Source of the DNA: Hydractinia symbiolongicarpus
Lineage: Eukaryota; Cnidaria; Hydrozoa; Anthoathecata; Hydractiniidae
Length of the DNA stretch: 64,000 bases
Assembly (NCBI RefSeq): GCF_029227915.1
Contig: NC_079883.1
Location: forward strand, 13,704,001 to 13,768,000
Direction: 5' to 3'
The position numbers and the translations under genes were made by a program. Below the pieces are notes generated by a model. The model worked only from the letters and a program-made list of their open reading frames with translations. It ran no database searches and was not told the DNA's origin. Positions 35,301 through 46,900 of this stretch are shown one piece after another. Position 1 is the stretch's first letter, and every line of letters starts with the position of its first letter.

Positions 35301-37945
35301 AATTCATTTCAGGCGTAGTTAAGAGCAGAATTTAATTAAACTTTTTCGTATCACATACAGGGCAACGCCCTCTTAAATTTTCTCATTTTTCAAAATTCTT
35401 CTTAAACCTCCTCCATAAGTAGACTTTCTAAAAACTTTCTCCTCAGGTCTGTATTTCCCTAAATTATATTGTTTGCTAAATGTTTGTAAGATGTATAGAA
35501 ATGCCACATGGGTACAGAAATAATGTCATATTCACTCGTAATCTCCAGAGACATACAAAAAAGTCCTCAAATCTCCCTGAATAATTTATTTTTTTTATAA
35601 AAATACAGTGATCTTCTTAAAAGAGCTTAAAATTTCCCCAAATCTGATTCTTAAAGAGTGGCCACCTTAACATAGTAACTGACCAGAGGATTTAAACTTA
35701 CCGAGAATTTTCGCGCAAATAATTTTTCCCGAAGATAGATAAAGTTCGCGAAATTCGCAAAAATTTATCAACCTAAAGTAACAGGATACAAAAATTCTAG
35801 CCTAAAACTTGTATACGTCATATAGACCCTATTGGTCTTATCTAAACGTTTGATGTGGTTACATTGTGTTTGTTTTTTTACCAAATTTCATCCATAATTG
35901 TTCTTAAACTGTTCTCATCAGAGCACGCGTTAATATGAAAGTTTTTGAAATTAGGAAGTCGCTGTAAATTACAAACATATCTGCGTGAAGCTTAATCACC
36001 TCAATCTCCAGTAATATCTCTGGATACAATTTCTCAAAAAAATCGCAAAAATAAATGCATTCAAGAATCTTGATTTTTCATTAATTAAACAAAATTGCAA
36101 ATAACTTTTTTTACATCTCAACAGTGGAATAAAACAAAACGACGTTTCCCTCCATTTTGACACTTAGTAAATTATTCTGTATTATGTATCTCTGAAATGT
36201 TACATTCAGAGAAAATAATAACGACCATTGATAATTTTTTATTTTCTTTAACGTTTTCTTTAAAAAGTTTTAATGTTCACGAATGACAATTACATTTATC
36301 CTACATTTATGAAACAGCATCTTTTGCATTTTGATTATTATCCTTATATTTTTCCAGCACCTAAGAACTTTTAACGTTTTCTTGAAAACCATGCTGTTTT
36401 TAGACTCCAATTATTTTCATGACCTTTGCTCCTGTGAATAAAAAGTGCACATTTGGTCTTAGAAGAGTCAAAATTCTCATTTGACCGCTTAAATATTTGT
36501 GGAATCATCTTATCTCCTTCAATAATTTTAAAACGACCCACGTGTTGCCAGCTTTAATGCCGAAATGGGTAGCTAATGCATTTTCGCTCACATACCTTCG
36601 GTGCGTTCAAATATGGTTTTAATTTAGGCGTGGTTTTTCTAACGTGCCACAAAATATCTAGCAAATTTGAAACAGCTGTGGAAGTTCACACATGAAAGAG
36701 CTTTTTTTTGTACATTAAAAATAACCCGAAACACCGAATAACGGGAAAAAAGGTTTAGGGAATTTTGGTTATAATATTATAGGATTCATATAAGTCATAC
36801 TTAATGTAAATAAAGAAGACTATATTTACAAAGAAAACTAAAGGTAAGATTTTTTGCTTTCTTTCTTCTTTCTTTCTTTATACTTGTTTGCCACTTGAGA
36901 AGAAAAATAATCCCTTCCCCTTCTTTAAGTCATTTTTGGGGGAACGGAGTGCGAGTGGATAGGATTGAAGAAGGAACCCTTGAACCCTTAAACATGATCT
37001 AAAAGGCCGTATGGATTTTTATTACGTATTATGCACTAATTTATTGAATGCATTTTTCCTTGGCTTTTATAATTTTGAAAGTAGAATAACGAAAATTATC
37101 TTCATTTACAAGCGAAATTTTGAATGAACTTATCACTTATACACTAGACCTTGAAAAAAGGATGGAAAAGTGGTAAACTACATTATAAAAGATTTACTTT
37201 AATTTTTATTAAGTCCCAGTTAAATCCTAAAAAACAGCCTAAATCTAACATTTTTATACAGATGTTAACAATTCTGCATAAAATAGAAGTAAAAATAAAA
37301 GTAATATACAGGAGATAGATAAAGTTTTCATTTAAGAAAGGTAGGTGTATTTTTCTATTGTACAATATTTTTATCTTTTTTGCAAGCTCTGTCTTGTAGC
37401 GCAGTAGTATTTTGATCAGTGCGACTTTTATGATTGAATGCCTAGACAGGTGATTTAGTCTTTCCAGTAAGGATGTAATTTAAAAATAAAGGCTTGGATA
37501 GTAGTGAAGTTGTTGCGAATTAAATTTTTTTCTTGTATATTAAGAACCATTTGTTTATTTATTTATTTTTCTGCTTCATATATTTAACTTAATATATTTT
37601 ATTTCATTTGACTAGGTCTAAAGTTCTGTACTTTTACCTCTACTTATTTATGTTATGCCCGCTTATCGGGTGACAAGCGTATATATGTATTTTTTTGGAT
37701 GTAAAAAGGTCAAGTACAGATATTTCATTTTATTTATTTTAAAAGATTACCAATCTATGTTAGGAATATAAGACTAATGTCAAAAATACCTCCTTTTCAT
37801 CCTGAGTTTTACCCAAAATTCTTCTATTCCCAGAAGGGTAAACATAAAAGTTTCAAAACCAGCTTAATATTCAGCTTTGGCATAAAGTAAGAATGTCAAC
37901 TTTTTTAGCTTGGTTTTTATAGTAACTGTAATATATACCTTCAGA
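32371..37945. other. Gene-free stretch
   Basis: Contains the foldback at 33129-33198 and CGCGAAATT/AATTTTCGCG-type words at about 34440-34490, 35025-35055 and 35700-35770 that look like old MITE pieces. A pyrimidine tract (CTTT)n lies near 36858-36882. Short open frames show no domain. Confidence 0.45.
33129..33198. repeat. Foldback, imperfect 29-bp arms
   Basis: The left arm TTCTAAAATAAACATCTCCC continuing TAAACAGGA pairs with the right arm TCCTGTTTAGAGAGACGTTT continuing ACTTTAGAG around a 12-nt loop. It is probably the terminal part of a small DNA transposon or MITE. Confidence 0.65.
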
Positions 37946-37985
37946 CATCCGGTTATCAAAGCCATGGTGGTTTGATAACCGGATG
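37946..37985. repeat. Perfect 15-bp hairpin
   Basis: CATCCGGTTATCAAA (37946-37960) is exactly complementary to TTTGATAACCGGATG (37971-37985), with the 10-nt loop GCCATGGTGG. A related word ATATCCGG follows at about 37994. The perfect stem suggests recent origin or a constrained structure. Confidence 0.8.
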
Positions 37986-40900
37986 AGTTTAAATATCCGG
38001 GGTTGAAAAACTGAAAATTCGCTCAAGGAGACTCATTTTGGTATAGATAAACAAAGGTATGAATAACAAGTAGGCGTTTAGACAAAGGTGCTTTTACATA
38101 TTTCTTTTGCAAAAGTAACTAAGTTACTTTTTAAAAAATCGTTCATTTTTCATAAATTTTAATGAAAGTTTTAGTAAAAATTCTAATAACTGAAGGTTTT
38201 TAGTCCCACCGAGTGAGAAAGCCCTTTGGTTGTATGTCTGCTTTTTTTCATTTAATACTACCAGCGATGACTTTCTACACGCTATAGATTTGTGTGTAAC
38301 GAAACGGAAATGGCAAATTTTTCCCGTTTTTATGTGAAACACATGATCATAGGCAAAAAGTACAGACCCAGTTCACGACTTTTGTTCCGTCTGACGAAGC
38401 ACTTTGCGTTTCATAAAACTACCGGTGTGCATTTTTTTATTACCTGACTGCGTCTGGTCTGAATAATAACTGTTTTTGTGTAAACAAAAGATACAGTTAT
38501 GTAACGTCTATATCTTAAAACGACAAGGTATGTTCGATTAAATAGTTTGGAACTAAAATTTGTTTGTCATTCTTCGTCTGAAATAAACCGAAGATGGTTT
38601 GAGGTAAGCCAATTTTATAACTCGTTTTTTTTTTGCTACTACAAATATTTTTTTGTTTGTGTGTGCATCCACTTTCTTCAGATAATGGCTATGCAAAAAG
38701 GAGTTGTACAAGTCAAATCCATTGTTTTAAACTTATGTCACCTATTGTGAATTAATCACGTAGTGAACTGAATGAGGAACTGAATGATTCCAGCCAATTA
38801 CCACGTTGAAATTATAGGAAAGGTTCAATGTCGAGGCCCCATTTGTTTCCAACAATGTCCGCTACAGGCCTTCATCTTAAACTGTTTCATGGTGGTTATG
38901 GAAAATGGAAAATGTATATTTATTATAAGTCACGTTTAAATATGTGTGTGTTAAAGGCAATGTTGTAAATTCGGAAATTGTCGATATTAATTAGTTATTA
39001 TGCAAAATGACAATATCCCTAACCTTTATACGTAACACCTAGGAGAATATGATAAATATTCCAATTGATCATACTCCTCGTAACATTATACTTCTTTTAC
39101 CCTGTGAGCATAAATCGTGCATATAGTTGGTTTAATTTTGCAGGTATTATTAGGACCAATATCGTAACATTGGCTAAGCTGATTTCGTTACTTATTTGTT
39201 TATTAACTGACATTTTTGTTTCATCCAAACCTGCTGTGTACGTCTCTAGTATGTGGAATAATAAGCAGAGATTGCAAGCTTATTTGCTTAATATTAACAT
39301 TTATTCACTCGAAGTAAGTAATGCTGTTTTACCTAGAATGGATAAATCTGATATTCCACAAGGATGTGCATACAATATTTGTTTGATTAAAAACCTTACT
39401 GATACCCAACTGCTGTGTTTTCAAAAATGAAGAATGCGTTTGTAGATCTTCTAAAAGTTCGACATATTAGTTACAGAAACAAAGTTTAAAGTGAAAGAAA
39501 TAAATGATCGATTTAAATGACGGAAAAAAATCACAGCTAAAAGTAAAAAAAGTTTAATTATCGTAAAGTTTTGTCCAATGGAGGATAGCAGTGAAATATC
39601 ATGAATTATTTGATAGACAGTTTTTCTACTAGTTGTAGTAATATCCGATATGCTTTTATTTTCCCAAGCAAGATTGAAATATTTTCATTAATCTTATTGT
39701 ATTTTTGCTATCTTGTTTTTCAAAAATAGCCTTGGAAGTTTTTCTTGATAATCCTTAGAGACAAAACAGAATAAAGTAATTGTCTAACTACTTTATCTTA
39801 CTAAAAATTGAATGCGAGTAGAATTAAAATGAGGTGAAACGTTGCAAACCACATTAAAACAGTTAATGTCAGAGATTTAAGATTAACGCAAGTTTTATTG
39901 GAAAAAGAATTGATGACGAAAAAAAACAAAAACTTGAAATGAAATCACAAAGAAAAAGGTTTTGCGTGGATCTGAGCTTGGTAAGTGTTACAATCTATAT
40001 AAGGCAGCACTTATGGAATAGTTAAGAAATTATTAGTGGTGCTAGGAATTATCCACGATAATCAGAAGAATCTGGTGTATAGGTTTAACTTTCTTTTAAC
40101 CACAAAGAAATTTTTTAGTAGCAAGGTTAATTTGTTAATTCAAGTTTCAAAAATAATACCCTGACAATGATGACCGAAATCAGTAGAGCTACTGTATTTT
40201 TTCCAACAATACAACGCAAGTTGTGCTGTCGATGCATTGCTTTTTGTGTCCCCTAAATGTCCCCTAAAAGCTATAATCTGTATTTTATGAAACTTTGGTT
40301 TACATTTTTAATTGGTTACAAAAATCATGTGATAAAATGAAGCAATTTCATTAGCTGAAAAATTTAGCTATTGTAATTTGCCGTGACGGGCTTATAAACA
40401 ACATGGAATGTTATTGCTTTGTTATAACTAATTAATGTACGGGCAATGTCACGGGCAATTAACATTGTTACTATTGTTGTCTATTTTTTTGAAAAATGTT
40501 AATTGATTGTTCGTGTCTTTTCCATGAAATTGACAACAAATCATTTTGTAATTATAAGCATACAACATAAGTTTTATTACAGTTCTCTAGTACAATTATA
40601 AATCAGTCAAATGGTAAAAAAAATAAATAAATAAAAACATGGTCTATTTCTATTTTAAGGTAGCTTACAAAAAAGGTTGATGAAAATTGAATTTTTGTCG
40701 CGCCGAATTTTGTTTGAACCAAAAAATAGAGTAAAAAAAACCAAGAGTGTCCTCTAATAGACCTCGCAAAAGAAACACTATTGTTTTTATATGATGTGGT
40801 ATCGGCAAACTATCAACTTTTTATGTGTATTTACTTATTGAGGTAGACAGTCATCTTTAATACTAATGCGTCTTAATACAATACCTCGAAATTTTACCAT

Positions 40901-42700
40901 GAAAATTATCGCAACTGAGTGATCCTACGAAGTTGTGCTTAAATGAGGTGGCTATGATTATTAGCAATTTAATAGTAGTCGTATAGGCGAAATTCTGACC
41001 TAGTAACACTTCCCTAATATTATGTTCTTTTTGATTGTGGTGCAAATAGATTTCGCTGGTATAATTAAGTAAGGAAGTACAATACAATACGGACCACATA
41101 AAAGTAATTTAACGTATTATTAAGTTTTTAGGCTAGTCTACTTCTGGTGGTGGCCAATAGTAACAAGGTCTTTTTATTTTTGTTGAGACCTACGGTGAAT
41201 AAGTTATTGTTTGATTGTAACTGTTGTAAACTTTATTTTGCTAATACCACAATGTATATTTTATATATTCGCTCACAAGTTGTAAAAGTGCCAAACAATT
41301 TTACCTAAGAAACAGCAACAATGTTTGGGCAAAGTATAAAATAAAAACCGATGCGTAAAGGAACAGTCGTTGGTCTGTTAAAAAAACCCATGAATTCGCT
41401 TGTCATACGCGCTCAGGGAAGCAGATTGACGCGCATCGCACATATTCTAAGCATGTCTATTTCATGTAATTTTAGCATAAAAATAAAGAGTGTGCTGCAG
41501 CTCAGTGATATGATACCTTCCCTCGAAATTGTCATGCTGTTAAATCGTGTAACTATTCACCACGTGACAACAGAATTGTTTTCTTTTCCTGTCAATAAAT
41601 CTTCTTTCCTCTCTATCACTTTTTTCCATGCGTGTGAGCAATGTATTTTCTACGTGTGGATGTTCTAATAACCTTAGCACACCGCTTGCTACATACGCTA
41701 TTGTGTACGAAAAAAATAGTAGCTACCATTTTTTATTTACATAAACAAGACACGAATTATATATTTTTTGAAGCTATACAAATACGAAAATATCATAAAA
41801 TAACAAATACTTGGAGCATTCTTTCTTTGTTTTAATTTGTCATATTAAAATGGCTTTTTTATTTGTTAATTAGAGCGGTCCAACCTAAGTTATTTTGATT
41901 TAAAAAAAGTTTTAACAACACTGCGTACTTGACATTAACTGCATCAATTTCAAAATCAAATGCGTTGCTTAAGAAGGCTTTGTACACACGTTGTCTTCGT
42001 CGTGGTTCTAAAAACGTCCATAACAGTGGTTAATTGTCGAGCGAAGTTGGTTAAAATTTGACAATAATGGAGATGTTACTAATTAATAAGTCCATGCGTC
42101 ATGTTTTAATGAAGTACTTGAGGTCAAAATTGAAGAAACATAATGTAATGTAACGGTTTTAATTAATTCAATCTCTCTTTTGATTGGCTAGTGTCAAGGT
42201 TTGCAGTAATACTTAAGTCGTATACTTCACAGATTTTTTTAAACTTGAGTAGACTTTAGCATGGAGCACTGCTTTAGAAAATCTCGGTGCATGAAGATTT
42301 TTATTTTTACAATTTTTTAGACAATTTAATATGACTGGTTTTTTTAATACAAAAAAATTGTAATGTGAAAGCAAAGGGTGCAATGTGACGTTGCGATTAT
42401 GTTATATTAACATACAAATTTATAGTCAGTGCTTATTATTTGAAAAAAATCGGAAGTATTTCTTTAGTTTTTTTTTTTTTTGAAGTAATTACCGAATTCT
42501 GAATATGTTTATACGTAACTGTTATGTTGTGTACAAACCAGACAGTAGAAATAGACAGAACTTTTATGACAATAAGGTCATCTGTCTTATTGGAAAATCG
42601 TGGCAACGTCATAAGCATGCAATGGCAATTAATTATTCTTTTTAATGGATGAATAGTCCTTGTATTTTCTTTATGTGAAAGACAATGGTAATTGTTATTT
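37986..42700. other. Gene-free stretch upstream of the bZIP gene
   Basis: Two open frames of just over 100 codons occur (39065-39430 and 41351-41668). Neither resembles a known protein: the first begins at TTG and its translation is hydrophobic at the start and otherwise featureless. I see no splice pattern linking them. Promoter and enhancer sequence for the downstream bZIP gene may lie in the last part, but no specific site can be supported. Confidence 0.45.
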
Positions 42701-42825
42701 ATGACAGAACATATACGGAGTATTTATTTACTATTTACAAAAATCTACTTCGCTGGTAGTTGTATTCGTGAAATCTTCAACTTTCACTTTGTTTCGTTTA
42801 CCGTATTCTTTTTTCTTTATAATTA

Positions 42826-42845
42826 GCAAAAAGATATCTGTCAAA
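42826..42845 (+). promoter_or_regulatory. Putative 3' splice acceptor just upstream of the bZIP start codon
   Basis: A pyrimidine-rich tract (TTCTTTTTTCTTTATAATTAG) ends in AG at 42825-42826, 19 bases before the ATG. It could receive a 5'-UTR exon or a trans-spliced leader; leader trans-splicing is known in hydrozoans. It could also be chance. No matching donor was identified upstream. Confidence 0.35.
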
Positions 42846-43634
42846 ATGTCAACTTCGCCTATCCCAGATCTTGATTGTGGGTTTTCATCATTTGATGATC
42901 TTATCGAGTCAATAATACCAGACGATGCATTTACCTACAGCGAATCCATTGCGATATGCAATCCAAATACTGTCCAAAAGAACGCTGTACATTGCGGGGG
43001 GATTCACCACGAGGGTGAAGAAACTAAGTTAGAAACCAAAGTTGTTAAACCTAAAGCTCAAATAGCTGATTCAAACACTATAATGCAATTGATGACATCA
43101 TTTGTTGACAATATGGAAACACAAAGAAGTTGTACGCGAAGTGCGTCGACGTCATCTATTGTTATGTCTCCTCCTTTGAGTCCAAATTGTGAGCAACCTC
43201 ATTTTACTTCAAAGCAAAAAGACGAAAATGCTTTTTTTCCTATGCGTAACGAGGAAGGGTTTAGCAATTCCATCGAAGGTGGCGCATTTGCGCCATGGGA
43301 ACCTAAAAAAATTTGCGCTAAAAACTACCGATATGATCCGAAACCGTTAATGCGAAAAAATAAACGTCAACTTGTTCCTGACGATGAGAAAACACATAAG
43401 TACTGGATGAAAAGGAGTCGAAATAACAAAGCAGCTCGAAAAAGTCGAGAGGATAGGCGGCAGAAAGAGTTGGAGGTGCTACAAACAATGAATTTACTGC
43501 AAGACGAAAACACACGACTGAAAATGTACATGAGCAATTTATTAAAAACGAATGAAGAATTCCAACAAGAAATCATCAGGATGAGACAACAACTAGAGCT
43601 AGCAGGGTTTTTCGTGCCGTCCAATACGACCTGA
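42846..43634 (+). CDS. PAR-family bZIP transcription factor (HLF/TEF/DBP, Pdp1-like)
   Basis: A 262-residue protein in one exon, starting at the first ATG (MSTSPIPDLD) and ending at TGA; the frame stays open upstream but only through a GTG. Residues 165-187 (PKPLMRK...LVPDDEKTHKYW) match the proline/acidic-rich extension that precedes the basic region in PAR proteins. The basic region (188-205, MKRSRNNKAARKSREDRR) has the bZIP signature with N193 and R201. The zipper d positions are V211, L218, L225, L232, F239 and M246, with N222 and N236 at a positions. The N-terminal half is acidic and Ser/Pro-rich (SPPLSP near 108-113), as for an activation domain. PAR proteins bind TTAYGTAA-type sites as dimers in the nucleus. 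The subfamily member cannot be fixed without a tree. Neighbouring sequence is non-coding. Confidence 0.9.
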   Translation: MSTSPIPDLDCGFSSFDDLIESIIPDDAFTYSESIAICNPNTVQKNAVHCGGIHHEGEETKLETKVVKPKAQIADSNTIMQLMTSFVDNMETQRSCTRSASTSSIVMSPPLSPNCEQPHFTSKQKDENAFFPMRNEEGFSNSIEGGAFAPWEPKKICAKNYRYDPKPLMRKNKRQLVPDDEKTHKYWMKRSRNNKAARKSREDRRQKELEVLQTMNLLQDENTRLKMYMSNLLKTNEEFQQEIIRMRQQLELAGFFVPSNTT

Positions 43635-43967
43635 AGAATGAAAATTGGAGAAAAGTAAAAAAAATATATAAAAAATATCAAGATAAAGTGCCGGGCATTA
43701 AATAATATAAAAAATAGTCCTTTTCTATATATATTGTATATATCTTTTGTTTTGTTAATGTTATCTTATTATTTTTTTAGTTGCTTGTTTGTCTTTGCTG
43801 TTGTGAATTTTAATTTTATTTGTGTATATTAGCTATTGGGCGTAAATGAAAGAGAATTGTACCTAGCTTTATTTAGATCTGAGAAGTGAACTTAAGTTTA
43901 AGTCAGTTTTTTTGACAATTATCATAGATATTCAAATTTGAATGGTGCAATAACTTTCATGCCAAGA

Positions 43968-43973
43968 AATAAA
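43968..43973 (+). promoter_or_regulatory. Polyadenylation signal of the bZIP gene
   Basis: AATAAA lies 334 bases after the stop codon and is followed at once by a GT/T-rich stretch (GGGTGTTTTTATT), the usual arrangement for cleavage and polyadenylation. It implies a 3' UTR of about 350 bases. Confidence 0.65.
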
Positions 43974-43989
43974 GGGTGTTTTTATTATC

Positions 43990-46900
43990 TATTTGCGTTG
44001 ACCTAAAAATGATCCGGCATAAATCTATAAATTTGAGATTCTCCTATTCTCTCTCTTCTGACACTTTATAACCTTTGTCTCCCAAAGTTCTTTCTCTAAC
44101 AAGATTGAAGCACGAAACAGTCAAAAGAGCATTTTATGTGTGTACATATATACAAAAGCATCCTCTCATATTTTTAAAGTTGATTTCCTTCTCATTGTTT
44201 GTGTATATTATTAAATGGAAGTGAAAATTTACAAAGTTTATTACTGCGTACTTTTATAACAACTTTACCATGAAGCAATCCTATGGCCAGAAAAGTGCTA
44301 TTCTTTCCAATTGGTACTAAAGAGAGTACGAAATGGTTCGAGTATGCTCTCCGTCATTGATGTTACCCTTAGTTTTCGTATATTCTGAGAAAAAACGTGT
44401 ATTATACGGACCACCCAGAATGTCAAGGCGCAAGAAATTGTAGCTAAACATTTTGCGACCGCATAGACGTCTAGACAATCTGTTTACTAATAATTGCATT
44501 TGTATGATGAATTTACTATTTTTAAATTAGTGTTTTCTAAAAATAAAAACATGCGGTAAAACAAACTAAATTGTGGAAAATATGCAAACACCAGTACAAT
44601 CGAATGTTGATTTTTGACGAGGAACAAAAATAAACGCGAGTCGCTATGCTATGATCTCAAATTAATTGTTTTTCCGACTTTACTTTTTATGGTCCTACAA
44701 AACCTGATAATGTAGCTAGCTAGTTTTTTCTAACAAGTATTTATTTAAAACATTCCTACTTTCCTTTCCGTTTATTTTTTATTTTATTATGCTGTTGTTG
44801 CTTTTAATCTAAGTATCCATGAGCTTTTACATCGCGATTAGTTTACCTTTCCTGAATGCGCTAAAGTAGAAACCTAAGAGCTGTTTTGTAGCCTATTAAA
44901 TTGTTGCGAATCTGCCAAAAGTTGTCGTTTAAGCCCGTAACATTTACAACCGCCATAAGATTTGAACGAAGAATCAAGACTTCCTGAGCACTATACTCTA
45001 CTAGCAAGCCGCTGCTAGTTACTTAAAAAGGATTTTCTGGTTGTTTAGTTAAAAAAATTTTTAACAGCTGATTTTCAAAATTCAAAAATTACGCTGTTGT
45101 CAATTGATTTGGGTGGTGGATGCAGCAAACACAGACTATAGACGGATTATGTACAGGTTATGTACAGAATTTTGTAAGGAAAAAAATGCATTTCTGTTTA
45201 CATCACCTTATTATATCGATTTATCCTATTAAATTTCTTTAAAATATGATACAAACCTGGTTGCAAATAATTCAAACAAAACACATCACTTTTTCCACCA
45301 AAACAGTCTGTTCAATAAAATTAAAATACTGAACTTCAAACAGAAATTGATGGAGAAAAAGTCAAATTTATTAACACAAACCAACCTAGAATTTACAATA
45401 TAAAACACAAATGACTAAAGACATTGTACGTGGAAAGATAACACTTTGAACATTGAAAGGGTGACATTACAATACGAAACGACATATAACTAATATTGAT
45501 TTAACAGCACATTTAGATGCAATCGTAAATTGATAGAGAGATACGTCGGAAATCGGCATCACTTATAAAAATCTGATAAAACTTTCATGCTCTAGTGAGT
45601 CAACGTACTGCTTATATGATAAGGCATACCAACTTATTAACACCATCTTCACAAACTTAACACGCTCCTCGAACTACTTGCATACTCCGTATTCAATATA
45701 TGATGGAAGGTGCGCAACACCTGATCTTCATAAAAGATAAACCGCAGAGAAATGCACTCAATATGGTAATGGGTTAAGTTCTGTGAAAGTGGATTTTTAC
45801 TTAAGCGAACGTAGTCTAACTAACCACCATCAATGGATAGCGGATATAGCCAAAACATTTAATTAAAATTAACAATAATTAATTTTGATAAAATTGATAT
45901 ATGATAGGTACGACTATTTAACAAACCAGACAGGCTTGGAAATTGTCCATACAGTTTTACGAACAGTTTTCCATGACACCTCACAACTTACCTGCAGAAT
46001 TTAGAAATTGATAAGAAGAAAGGCCATTTTTCATGCATTTTGATTTTTTTAAAAAAACATTTCACAAAAATAGAGGATATATTTTAATAAAAACATCGGG
46101 CCTAACCAAGTATTTTAGCCTCACAAAAATTCCCTTCTAATCCGCTACTATCAATTTGATGATTGACTGATGTACGTAAATTGACAAGCATAATCAACAT
46201 TAAAGTATGGGAAAAAGGGATGTACGTTAAACAGCCTAAAAGACGGCTTTTTAATTGCAACCTTGATGGTTTTGGTGAGCTATAGTAGCCTTCTTTAAAA
46301 TTTTAGTTAGATTTTCTTATTTTAGCCGTAATAAAAGTAGACTGTTCTTATAGACAAGACACAAGTCAAGCTGAAATCGAAAATCAATACGCTCCTAAAG
46401 AAACGTAGAAATAGTTTCATCTTTTACATTTTGTATTTTTTTATACTTCATAACCTAATTAATATTAACAAACGCTTTAGCTGTATTGATTTCTTCTTCG
46501 TTTAAATTGAATCGATGGAAGGAAAAGTAGAAATCGATTTTGAGATTGATTAAAATCAAGGAAAAGTAAAATATTCAACGCTCATGTGCAGATTAGATTA
46601 ACGTAGATCGATTCGACTACATTCGTTAAGTGGAAACCCGACTTCAATAATTTTTTTTATTTATAACTAAATCATTACACATTTCGCGTTACAATCTGAT
46701 TACATCAGTTAAACAATTATACTGCTGGTAAATGCTACTCCTCTGAATTCTTATTATGTTAAATATAGAATAGGTTTCCGACTTAATGAATGTCCTAGTT
46801 AAGCGAAGCTCTCGGTAAGGTGGGCTTTTTAAAAACGTCCGATTTGTCGAAATTATGAAGAAAAATAGACTTTAAAAATTTCATGTACTTTAATATGTTA

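Noticed and set aside
39065-39430. Open frame of 121 codons on the plus strand
   Set aside because: Begins with TTG, not ATG. The translation has one hydrophobic stretch and no family resemblance. No splice sites were found that would link it to other exons.
41351-41668. Open frame of 105 codons on the plus strand
   Set aside because: No recognisable domain, mixed composition, no clear promoter or polyadenylation pattern, and length within chance for this much sequence.
42768-42845. N-terminal extension of the bZIP protein by 26 residues
   Set aside because: The extension begins at GTG, is hydrophobic and unlike the family, and overlaps a probable splice acceptor. The first ATG at 42846 has a good context.
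43367-43681. Minus-strand frame of 104 codons opposite the bZIP region
   Set aside because: A shadow of the bZIP coding sequence, with no independent support.
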